Shown here piece by piece: positions 35,941 through 42,529 of a DNA stretch of 64,000 nt. A program made the translations under genes and the position numbers. The notes beneath the pieces are model-generated. The model was not told where the DNA came from and ran no database searches. It worked only from the letters and a program-made list of their open reading frames with translations. Source of the stretch: Micromonospora cabrerizensis (GTDB lineage: Bacteria > Actinomycetota > Actinomycetes > Mycobacteriales > Micromonosporaceae); NCBI RefSeq assembly GCF_022230955.1, contig NZ_JAKKFI010000040.1, positions 28,360-92,359 on the forward strand, read 5' to 3'. Position 1 is the first letter of the stretch, and the number at the start of each line of letters is the position of its first letter.

Positions 35941-36506
35941 TCCCAACCCTCGAAGGCCGGATCCAGCGTGGCCAGGTCGGCCGGGCCGCGCAGTCGCCGC
36001 CAGCCGGCGGTGACCGCCACGTCCGCCGGTCGAGGGGCACCGGAACGCACGTCCGTCGGCGTAGCCGTGTCCAGGTTCAGCGGGGGCAGCCAGCCCGGCA
36101 CGGGCAGCCGCACAGCCACCCCGAGCAGGCCTGGGCCGCCTCCGTCGACCGGAGCCACCGCGACGGGCCGGGTGGTGAGTGGGCGCAGCAGCTTGCCGAC
36201 GGTCAGTGCGGGCAGGTCAGGAACGTCCCCGACCAGCACCGCCGCCTGGTCGTAGCCCTCCAGCGCGGCGAACACGGCGTTCGGCGTCGGCTCGGCCACC
36301 TCGTAGACCGCCGTGCCGGGCCAGACCAGCGCGTCGGCGAGGGCTCGGTCGGCTGGGGTGACCGCGACCGCGATCTCCACCTCGTTGAGCGTGGCGAGTA
36401 GGTCGATGACGTCTTCCGCGAGAGCCGCTCGCCACTCCGCCCGGTCGACACCCGGCGGCGACCAGGGGACCGACCCGAGCAACGCCACTACCACCCGTCG
36501 TGCCAC
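35898..36506 (-). CDS. Conserved protein resembling DUF2064/CofC-type nucleotidyltransferases
   Basis: A 202-aa soluble protein. The central AAVLVGDVPDLPALTVGKLL looks like the metal/nucleotide strand of small GT-A transferases, and the N-terminal VVVALLGSVPWSPPG fits a first Rossmann-like strand. No assigned function. The position corresponds loosely to Rv3196. The start is uncertain: GTG 36506 touches a GGAGG site, and GTGs at 36494 or 36488 are also in frame. Confidence 0.65.
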   Translation of the reverse strand: MARRVVVALLGSVPWSPPGVDRAEWRAALAEDVIDLLATLNEVEIAVAVTPADRALADALVWPGTAVYEVAEPTPNAVFAALEGYDQAAVLVGDVPDLPALTVGKLLRPLTTRPVAVAPVDGGGPGLLGVAVRLPVPGWLPPLNLDTATPTDVRSGAPRPADVAVTAGWRRLRGPADLATLDPAFEGWEATRALLSGSGRPA

Positions 36507-36707
36507 CCTCCGACCCTATCGCCCCACCCCACAGACCGCCCTGCCCGACCGCCCCGTCCGCAGACCGCTCCGCCCGCAGACCGCCCCGCCCGACCACACC
36601 GCCCGCCCGACCACCCCGCGCCCCGCCCGACCACCCCCGCCCGCAGACCGCCCCGCCCGACCACCCACCCGCAGACCGCTCCGCGGCCGTCCAGCTAGGC
36701 GTAGACG
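36507..36707. repeat. C-rich low-complexity region
   Basis: Degenerate units such as CGCAGACCGCCCCGCCCGAC are repeated through this stretch, which on the plus strand has very little G or T. It is the left part of the 886-bp non-coding gap 36507-37392. Open frames here are compositional artefacts. Confidence 0.7.
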
Positions 36708-36790
36708 CATGATCGACTCGCTTTCCTGAAAATCGCGGTGTCCGGAGGGCATCGATGGCGCGGTTTTCAGAAACGCGAGTAGATCTAGCC
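36708..36790. repeat. 84-bp hairpin element, copy 1
   Basis: Begins CATGATCGACTCGCTTTCCTG and ends GCGAGTAGATCTAGCC. The outer 21 nt on each side are inverted repeats (17 of 21 match), so the element can fold into a long hairpin. Two more copies lie within 550 bp. Confidence 0.85.
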
Positions 36791-36906
36791 GGTCGCTCCT
36801 CGGACGGCCTACGGCCTTGGGGCACACGGCCCTGGGCACGGCCCTCGGCACGGCCCTCGGCGCGCACGGGCACCCGCGCGCAGCGGGCCCGTGCTTGGCG
36901 CGCCGG

Positions 36907-36990
36907 CATGATCAACTCGCCTTCCTTGAAATCGTGGTCTCCGGGAGGCATCGATAGCGCGGTTTCTAAGAACCCGAGTTGACCTAGGCC
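36907..36990. repeat. 84-bp hairpin element, copy 2
   Basis: Begins CATGATCAACTCGCCTTCCT and ends CGAGTTGACCTAGGCC. It aligns with copies 1 and 3 over its whole length, with paired changes in both arms (GATCAACTCG / CGAGTTGAC) that keep the stem. Confidence 0.85.
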
Positions 36991-37158
36991 GATCACGTCT
37001 CAGACGGCGCGCGACGCACGGCGCACGAGCCCCGGCCCCCGGCGCCCCGGCCCACCGACCCTCGACGCTCGACCCTCGGCGCCCGGCACCTGGCGCTCGG
37101 CTCGGCGCCCGACCCACCGGCGCCCGACCCACCGGCGCTCGGCGCCCGACCTTCAACT

Positions 37159-37242
37159 CTCGGCGCTCGGCGCTCGGCGCTCGGCGCTCGGCGCTCGGCG
37201 CTCGGCGCTCGGCGCTCGGCGCTCGGCGCTCGGCGCTCGGCG
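37159..37242. repeat. Heptamer tandem repeat, CTCGGCG x12
   Basis: Twelve perfect copies of CTCGGCG, followed by a partial unit, end 7 bp before hairpin copy 3. Degenerate relatives of the unit extend leftward to about 37040. The period of 7 is not a multiple of three. Confidence 0.95.
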
Positions 37243-37249
37243 CTCACGA

Positions 37250-37333
37250 CATGATCGACTCGGTTTCCTGAAAATCGCGGAGTCCGGAGGGCATCGACAG
37301 CGCGGTTTGCAGGAAAGCGAGTCGACCTAGGCC
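37250..37333. repeat. 84-bp hairpin element, copy 3
   Basis: Begins CATGATCGACTCGGTTTCCTG and ends GCGAGTCGACCTAGGCC. It has the best-preserved arms of the three copies: TCGACTCGGTTTCCTG faces CAGGAAAGCGAGTCGA. The remaining sequence to 37392 shows no feature. Confidence 0.87.
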
Positions 37334-37392
37334 GATGGAGTGGATCCAGGCCGAGCGAGTGGGTCCGGGCCGGTCGGGTGGATTCAGGCTGA

Positions 37393-37923
37393 TCAGGTCG
37401 CGAGCGGTGCGCAGGAGGCGGCGGCCACGCCTTCGAGGTAGCCGCGGGCGCGTTCCGCCTTCGGGTAGCGGCCGACCAACGCCCAGAACCGGGCGTTGTG
37501 GCTGGGCACGATGAGGTGCGCCAGCTCGTGCAGCAGCACGTAGTCGATCACCCAGTCGGGCATTTCCTGGACGCGGTGCGAGATCCGGATGCTGCGGTCG
37601 GCTGGTGTGCAGGAGCCCCATCGGCCGTTCTGGTTGGTGACCCATCGGACGCTGGCCGGCACGGCCTTCGTGGGGTACTCGGCCAGGTAGAGGTCGATGA
37701 GCCGGGTGGCCCGGGCCAGCAGCTCGGCGTCGGAGCGGGCCAGACGCCCCTCGCGGGCGGCGAGCCGGGCGAGCATACGGTCGACCCACTCGCTCTCCTC
37801 GGCTCGGGAGAACTGGTCCGGGATGAGGACGACGACCCGCTCACCGTCACGGTACGCAGACACCGTGCGTCGTCGGCGCTGGCTGCGCCGCACCTCGACG
37901 ACCGGCTTGCGCGTCCCCGCCAT
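37393..37923 (-). CDS. YgjP/SprT-like zinc metallopeptidase
   Basis: A 176-aa M48-related peptidase. The zinc motif is HELAH in YVLLHELAHLIVPSHNARFW, and the family motif NGRWGSCTP precedes it by about 25 residues. A basic N-terminus is followed by an RTVSAYRDGERVVVLIP strand pattern. No membrane segment is present. Substrate and role are unknown. Adjacent in-frame starts ATG 37923 and GTG 37926 cannot be separated. Confidence 0.9.
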   Translation of the reverse strand: MAGTRKPVVEVRRSQRRRRTVSAYRDGERVVVLIPDQFSRAEESEWVDRMLARLAAREGRLARSDAELLARATRLIDLYLAEYPTKAVPASVRWVTNQNGRWGSCTPADRSIRISHRVQEMPDWVIDYVLLHELAHLIVPSHNARFWALVGRYPKAERARGYLEGVAAASCAPLAT

Positions 37924-38436
37924 CACTGGCCCGCGCAGCCTGGGCTACGTGTCACGAAGGAAAGCTAATGCGTACTGACCAGGGGTCCGCAAGGGTCAAC
38001 CGCGCGACACGCGCCCAGAAAATGGTAATTGGTCGCCAGGCGTCCGGAAAATTTCTTGACGACGGCACCGCCACGCCATCTCGTCACCCTTCGTGAACGC
38101 CGATGGTCGTGTCACACGAGGCCCCTCCACCGTAGGTGATCACCGTCCCGGAAGCAGCGCGGGGGGCACTCGCACGGGTGGCTGTGAGGGTTTGGTCGGC
38201 GTGTCCCCGCCAAACTGACTTATCCGACCTATTTCGCCATGCACACTCTCGACGTCGACTTGCTCACAGTGTCGATGCACAGCTGACATGGAACTGCCCA
38301 GACCTGGGTAGGGTCCGCGGACCAGCGGTCACGAAGGTGGCCGCGGAGTGAGACCCAGCGCCGGCGCCCCGTGTGGCCCGCCGCCGGGCACCCCGCCGGG
38401 ACGGCATTGACCGGCGGACGAGACGAGGAGGGCACC
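37924..38436. other. Non-coding gap
   Basis: This 513-bp stretch contains AT-richer patches (38020-38060 and 38215-38300) and the promoter region of the DUF5679 gene. A TAGGGT hexamer at 38310-38315 could be a -10. No gene is supported. Confidence 0.5.
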
Positions 38437-38607
38437 GTGGCCGACCAGGCCCAGACGACCTACAACGGTTACTGCGTGAAGTGCAAGGAGAAGCGGGACT
38501 TCGAGGGGCACGTGGAGGTCTCGAAGACCGGAATGAACATGGCCAAGGGCAAGTGTCCGGTTTGCGGGACAACAGTGAACCGCATCCTGGGCAAGGCCAA
38601 GGTCTGA
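38437..38607 (+). CDS. DUF5679 zinc-ribbon protein
   Basis: A 56-aa protein with two C-x2-C pairs, CVKC (about residues 12-15) and CPVC (about 41-44), a compact zinc ribbon. The lysine-rich chain and small size suggest nucleic-acid or ribosome binding, but no function is known. The GTG at 38437 follows GAGGAGG at ideal spacing. Confidence 0.9.
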   Translation: MADQAQTTYNGYCVKCKEKRDFEGHVEVSKTGMNMAKGKCPVCGTTVNRILGKAKV

Positions 38608-38822
38608 CCCGTACGGGTGACGGGGGCGGGGTGGCCGGCGGCCACCCCGCCCCGTTGCCGTCTCGGGGGTCGGCCGGTCCTCGGCGACCTGTCGGGTGAC
38701 CGACAGCCTTGTCGGCGGGCTGTGGAAAACCGGCCAAAGCCTGTGGACAACGCTGGACAGCGGCCTGAGCGCCTGTGGACAACGATCGACCGAACGCGAA
38801 GCAACGGTCACGATTGGTGACC

Positions 38823-39935
38823 ATGAATCGCACCGCACTGCCCCGCCCCATGCTGCTGCCCGGCCTCAACCGGCTCTGGCGGGACCGGCACACCCTCCAG
38901 CTCGGCGTCGGGCCGGGGCCGGCCGTGCTGCTCGAACTGGCCAATCCCCGAGCCGCCCACCTGCTCGACCTGCTCGACGGCACCCGCAGCGAACGCGCGG
39001 TGCTGACGCAGGCGGCCACCGTCCGGGTCACCGCCGACGAGGCACGTACGCTGCTCGACGCCCTGCGTACGGCCGGGCTGCTGGTGCCCGCGCACAGCCT
39101 GCTCCCCCGTGACCTGGCCGGCCCGGTTCGCGCCCGGCTGGCGGCGGAGGCCGGCGCGCTGGCCCTGGCCGGCGCTCGACTGCCCGGCACCCCTGCACAG
39201 GTCCTGCGCCGGCAGCGGACCAGCCGGGTCGTGCTCACCGGCGCCGGGGCGCTCGGCGGGCCGCTGACGGTGGCGTTGGCCCAGGCCGGCGTCGGGCAGG
39301 TGATCCCCCACCTCACCGGCCCGGTTCGCCCCGTCGACCTGGTCGGCACGGGCATCCCCGCCACCGAGCTGGGCCACCCGCTGGCACGGGCGGTACGGGC
39401 CGCGGTCGACCGCGTCGCACCGGGCACCGGCACCCAGCCGGGCCGGGCCACCCGGGTAGACCTGGTGATCCAGCTCGGCACGGACCGGCCACCCGCTCTG
39501 GTCGCCGCCGGTCTGGCCCAACGCCGGCAGCCACACCTGCTGGTCACGCTGCGCGAGGGCGTACCCGTCGTCGGGCCGTTGGTCCGCCCACCCGCCGGGC
39601 CCTGCCTGCACTGCGTCGAGCTGCACCGGGCCGACCGCGACCCGGACTGGCCGCGGCTCTCCGCTCAACTCGCCGCCACCGACCCGGTCGCCTCGGGGGC
39701 GACCAGCACGCTGCTGGCCGCCATCGGGTACGCGCTGGGCGAGGCGCTGACGCAGCTCGACGGCGGCCAGCCGGAGACGCTCGGTGGGGCGATGGAGATC
39801 ACCGACGCCGGCCGCTTCCGCCGTCGGGGCTGGCCGCCACACCCGGCGTGCGGGTGCTCGCGGGGTCGAGTGTCCGCACCAGCCCGGCCGCAGAGCAGCA
39901 GCGGAGCCCTCCGGTCGGTAACAATGACCGTGTGA
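38823..39935 (+). CDS. ThiF/TOMM leader-binding-like E1 protein
   Basis: A 370-aa protein. Residues about 5-95 look like a winged-helix RRE domain (LNRLWRDRHTLQLGV and LLDGTRSERAVL). Residues about 135-330 form an E1-like Rossmann fold (VVLTGAGALGGPLTVAL). A zinc tetrad is likely from C-L-H-C (in GPCLHCVELH) and the C-terminal C-G-C. In RiPP clusters such proteins present precursor peptides to a YcaO enzyme, but no YcaO or precursor is visible here. Its stop overlaps the ABC1 kinase start by 4 nt (GTGA). Confidence 0.82.
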   Translation: MNRTALPRPMLLPGLNRLWRDRHTLQLGVGPGPAVLLELANPRAAHLLDLLDGTRSERAVLTQAATVRVTADEARTLLDALRTAGLLVPAHSLLPRDLAGPVRARLAAEAGALALAGARLPGTPAQVLRRQRTSRVVLTGAGALGGPLTVALAQAGVGQVIPHLTGPVRPVDLVGTGIPATELGHPLARAVRAAVDRVAPGTGTQPGRATRVDLVIQLGTDRPPALVAAGLAQRRQPHLLVTLREGVPVVGPLVRPPAGPCLHCVELHRADRDPDWPRLSAQLAATDPVASGATSTLLAAIGYALGEALTQLDGGQPETLGGAMEITDAGRFRRRGWPPHPACGCSRGRVSAPARPQSSSGALRSVTMTV

Positions 39936-41278
39936 CCGACATCCCGCGCCGCGCCGTGTCCCGCACCGCCAAGCTCGCCGCCCTGCCGCTCGGCTTCGCC
40001 GGCCGGACCGTTCTCGGCATGGGAAAGCGCGTCACCGGGCTCGCCTCCGACGTGATCTCCGCGGAGATCCAGCAGCGCACCGCCGAGCAGCTGTTCAGCG
40101 TGTTGGGCCAGCTCAAGGGTGGTGCGATGAAGTTCGGGCAGGCGCTGTCGGTCTTCGAGGCGGCACTGCCGGAGGAGATCGCGGCGCCCTACCGCCAGGC
40201 ACTCACGAAGCTCCAGGAGGCGGCGCCACCGCTGCCGGTCGCCAGCGTGCACAAGGTGCTGGCCGAGCAGCTCGGCCCCGACTGGCGGGACCTGTTCGTC
40301 GAGTTCAACGACACCCCGGCGGCTGCCGCCAGCATCGGCCAGGTGCACCGGGCACGGTGGCGGGAGCCGGGGTTCGACGAGTCGGGCGCACCGAACAGCC
40401 GCGACGTGGCCGTCAAGATCCAATATCCGGGCGCCGGCGAAGCGTTGCTCTCCGACCTCAAGCAGCTCTCCCGGCTGGGTGGGATGTTCCGGGCCATTCA
40501 GCCCGGTCTGGACGTCAAGCCGCTTTTGGTCGAGCTGCGCGAGCGGATCACCGAGGAGCTGGACTACGAGCTGGAGGCCGAGTCGCAGCGCGCCTTCGCG
40601 GCCGCGTACGCCGACGACCCGGAGATCTACATCCCGCAGGTGATCAACGCGGCGCCCCGGGTGTTGGTCACCGAGTGGGTGACCGGCACGCCGCTGGCCG
40701 ACATCATCCGCGAGGGCACGGAGGAGGAACGGGACGAGGCGGGCCGGTTGATGGCCACCCTGCACCTCTCCGCCCCGCAGCGGGCCGGGCTGCTGCACGC
40801 CGACCCGCACCCGGGAAACTTCCGGCTGCTGCCCGACGGCCGACTCGGGGTGATCGACTTCGGCGCGGTGGCCCGGATGCCGGAGGGCACGCCGGAGCCG
40901 ATCGGTCGCATCGCCGCGATGGCTCTGCGCGGCGACGCCGACGAGGTGGTGGCGGGTCTGCGCTCGGAGGGCTTCATCGGCTCCACCGAGGAGATCGACG
41001 CCGAGGGGGTGCTCGACTTCATCCGACCGATGCTGGAGCCCATCGCTGCGGACGGGTTCCGCTTCACCCGGGCCTGGCTGCGCGCCGAGGCGGGCCGACT
41101 GGCCAGCCCGCGGTCCCCCACGTACCAGCTGAGCAGGCAACTCAACCTGCCGCCGTCGTACCTGTTGATCCACCGGGTGACGCTCGGCTCGATCGGGGTG
41201 CTCTGCCAGTTGGAGGCGAAGGCCCCGTACCGCAGCATCCTGGAGCGCTGGCTGCCCGGCTTCGCCTCGGTCGCCTGA
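39932..41278 (+). CDS. ABC1/UbiB-family atypical kinase (Rv3197-like)
   Basis: A 448-aa kinase-like ATPase. Family motifs are K-x-G-Q as KGGAMKFGQALS, ASIGQVHRA, the ATP lysine in VAVKIQYPG, the catalytic loop LLHADPHPGNF and the DFG-like VIDFGA. In Mycobacterium the equivalent gene lies next to whiB7 and has been linked to macrolide resistance. The GTG start is embedded in the ThiF-like stop. Confidence 0.93.
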   Translation: MTDIPRRAVSRTAKLAALPLGFAGRTVLGMGKRVTGLASDVISAEIQQRTAEQLFSVLGQLKGGAMKFGQALSVFEAALPEEIAAPYRQALTKLQEAAPPLPVASVHKVLAEQLGPDWRDLFVEFNDTPAAAASIGQVHRARWREPGFDESGAPNSRDVAVKIQYPGAGEALLSDLKQLSRLGGMFRAIQPGLDVKPLLVELRERITEELDYELEAESQRAFAAAYADDPEIYIPQVINAAPRVLVTEWVTGTPLADIIREGTEEERDEAGRLMATLHLSAPQRAGLLHADPHPGNFRLLPDGRLGVIDFGAVARMPEGTPEPIGRIAAMALRGDADEVVAGLRSEGFIGSTEEIDAEGVLDFIRPMLEPIAADGFRFTRAWLRAEAGRLASPRSPTYQLSRQLNLPPSYLLIHRVTLGSIGVLCQLEAKAPYRSILERWLPGFASVA

Positions 41279-41280
41279 GG

Positions 41281-41368
41281 CCGTCCACAAGCCTGAGGCT
41301 GTCGACAAGCCTGAGGACGTCGACAAGCCTGAGGCTGTCGACAAGCCTGACCGTCCACAAGCCTGAGG
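41281..41368. repeat. 18-bp tandem repeat, about five copies
   Basis: Units of the form SYGTCSACAAGCCTGAGG follow the kinase stop directly; one copy is shortened by 2 bp. The sequences alternate GTCGACAAGCC and GTCCACAAGCC. Confidence 0.85.
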
Positions 41369-41374
41369 ACGTCG

Positions 41375-41408
41375 AGGAGGGCGGGTGCCGGTCGGCACCC
41401 GCCCTCCT
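41375..41408. terminator. Bidirectional terminator hairpin
   Basis: AGGAGGGCGGGTGCC and GGCACCCGCCCTCCT are perfect 15-bp arms with a 4-nt loop, between the rightward kinase and the leftward whiB7 unit. Confidence 0.92.
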
Positions 41409-41421
41409 GTGTGCGGTGGTA

Positions 41422-41601
41422 CTAGAGAACGCCCAGGTCGCGTGCCGTCTTGTTGCGGCTGTTCATGGCGACGGTACGGGCGGATCGGGTTGCCTCAGTG
41501 CTCGTGGTGGTACGACCGGCCTGAGGCCGGCGCATTCGAGCCCGGGACAACGCTTCGTGGAGTAGTTGCATCTCGAAGGCTCCACTGGGGACGTTGAACA
41601 T
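41422..41601 (-). CDS. Small basic protein downstream of whiB7
   Basis: A 59-aa ORF starting MFNVPSGAFEMQLLHEALS. An amphipathic helix (MQLLHEALSRARMRR) is followed by a Thr/Ser/Arg-rich tail. Its family is not recognised. It lies 58 bp after the whiB7 stop, on the same strand, and a GCCGGTG-TCA-CACCGGC hairpin sits in between. GAGAAG is a weak ribosome site. It may be cotranscribed with whiB7 and ends just before the terminator. Confidence 0.5.
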   Translation of the reverse strand: MFNVPSGAFEMQLLHEALSRARMRRPQAGRTTTSTEATRSARTVAMNSRNKTARDLGVL

Positions 41602-41659
41602 CGTCTTCTCACTCACTGCCGGTGTGACACCGGCGTAGTTGGAACGGATCGGGAACACG

Positions 41660-42025
41660 TCAGGCTGCCAGCCGGACCGCGCCACGCACCTCGGACAGCC
41701 CACTGGCCGCCAGACGCGCCTCGGCCTCGACCCGAAGCTCGGCGTCACGAGCGACGTCCTCCTTACGCGGACGGCCACGGGGCCGCTTACGCGGGACGAC
41801 CGCGCCACGCTCGAAGATCTCGCCGCCCCAGACGCCCCACGGCTCTGCTCGTTCAACGGCTCCGGCCAGGCATTCGACGCGCAGCGGGCAGTCCCCGCAG
41901 AGCGACTTGGCCAGCTCGAGCTCGGTGGGCGAGTCGGAGAACCACAGGTCGGGGTCGAACTTCCGGCAGGGCAGGTTCGCCTCCATCTCGACGCTCATGT
42001 CGAGGGGGGCCAACGCCAGACTCAT
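41660..42025 (-). CDS. whiB7: WhiB7 antibiotic-resistance regulator
   Basis: A 121-aa Wbl protein. Four iron-sulfur cysteines are seen in LPCRKFD, SLCGDCP and VECLAG, then the GVWGGE turn that contacts sigma-A. A C-terminal AT-hook, KRPRGRPRK, identifies the WhiB7 (WblC) class. It activates ribosome-protective and efflux genes when translation is inhibited. It lies downstream of uvrD2, as in mycobacteria, behind a leader with a uORF and attenuator. Confidence 0.97.
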   Translation of the reverse strand: MSLALAPLDMSVEMEANLPCRKFDPDLWFSDSPTELELAKSLCGDCPLRVECLAGAVERAEPWGVWGGEIFERGAVVPRKRPRGRPRKEDVARDAELRVEAEARLAASGLSEVRGAVRLAA

Positions 42026-42088
42026 CTCCCGGTCACCTCTCTCTCACTTCGATCTCGTGGATCGCATTCCGACGTACTTACGGCGGGC

Positions 42089-42133
42089 AAAAAACTGAGG
42101 CCGCGGATCCCGGTAAGCGGGTTCCGCGGCCTC
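42089..42133 (-). terminator. whiB7 leader intrinsic terminator (attenuator)
   Basis: On the minus strand GAGGCCGCGGA (42133-42123) pairs with TCCGCGGCCTC (42107-42097), extended inside by CCCG/CGGG, and is followed after 2 nt by six T (42094-42089). It lies 64-108 nt before the whiB7 ATG. It is the only T-tailed terminator I see here, and it sits inside a leader rather than at a gene end. Confidence 0.88.
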
Positions 42134-42189
42134 GAGGTGAGCCGGTGTCTGATGGTCAGACCGGTTTACCTCGAGGTGGAACGCCGCGG
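42124..42189 (-). promoter_or_regulatory. Candidate antiterminator pairing in the whiB7 leader
   Basis: Segment 42168-42189 (ACCTCGAGG-TGGAACG-CCGCGG on the plus strand) is complementary to 42124-42138 apart from a 7-nt bulge. This pairing would capture one arm of the terminator. The upstream segment lies in the last codons of the uORF, so a ribosome finishing the uORF would block the pairing and a stalled one would allow it. Confidence 0.65.
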
Positions 42190-42404
42190 ACATCCATGCG
42201 CTTCTTGGCGATCTGGATGCCATTGCCCGTAGAGCCACTGGTCCCCTCGACTCCGACTGGTGCGACGGTCAGGCTCAGCTCGGTCTGAACCTGGTGCACC
42301 TGCGGAACCGACGGTCGTGCAGCCGTGAGGGCCACCCGGACAGCCGACAGCGGAGCGTGGACAGACGGCATCGCCGCCAGACGCTCATAGGTGAAGATCT
42401 TCAC
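42156..42404 (-). CDS. whiB7 leader ORF (uORF), 82 aa
   Basis: An ORF starting GTG AAG ATC TTC behind a strong GGGAGGTGG site at 7-nt spacing. The product starts MKIFTYERLAAMPSV and ends MDVRGVPPRGKPV; no domain is recognised. Its stop lies between the antiterminator segments, 23 nt before the terminator stem. Leader ORFs control whiB7/wblC in mycobacteria and Streptomyces; this one is longer than usual. A shorter internal frame (ATG at MDVRGVPPRGKPV) could also act. Confidence 0.6.
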   Translation of the reverse strand: MKIFTYERLAAMPSVHAPLSAVRVALTAARPSVPQVHQVQTELSLTVAPVGVEGTSGSTGNGIQIAKKRMDVRGVPPRGKPV

Positions 42405-42490
42405 GGGTGCCACCTCCCTCACGTTCCTCGGATCGACTGGACCAACCCCCGTGAGCAGCCGGAATGGCGCCGCTCGCGTGGTGTGTCCTG

Positions 42491-42529
42491 AGGCTATTCC
42501 TCGCGCCGGGGCGAGGGCAAACGAATTTA
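42491..42529 (-). promoter_or_regulatory. whiB7 promoter with AT-rich activator element
   Basis: On the minus strand TAAATTCGT (42529-42521) directly precedes TTGCCC (42520-42515), an 18-nt spacer and TAGCCT (42496-42491). An AT-rich block abutting the -35 is the known WhiB7 binding arrangement, so autoregulation is likely. It overlaps the uvrD2 stop codon. Confidence 0.6.

Noticed and set aside
36708..37333. Insertion sequence
   Set aside because: No transposase frame or target-site duplication is visible; the repeats are short hairpins only.
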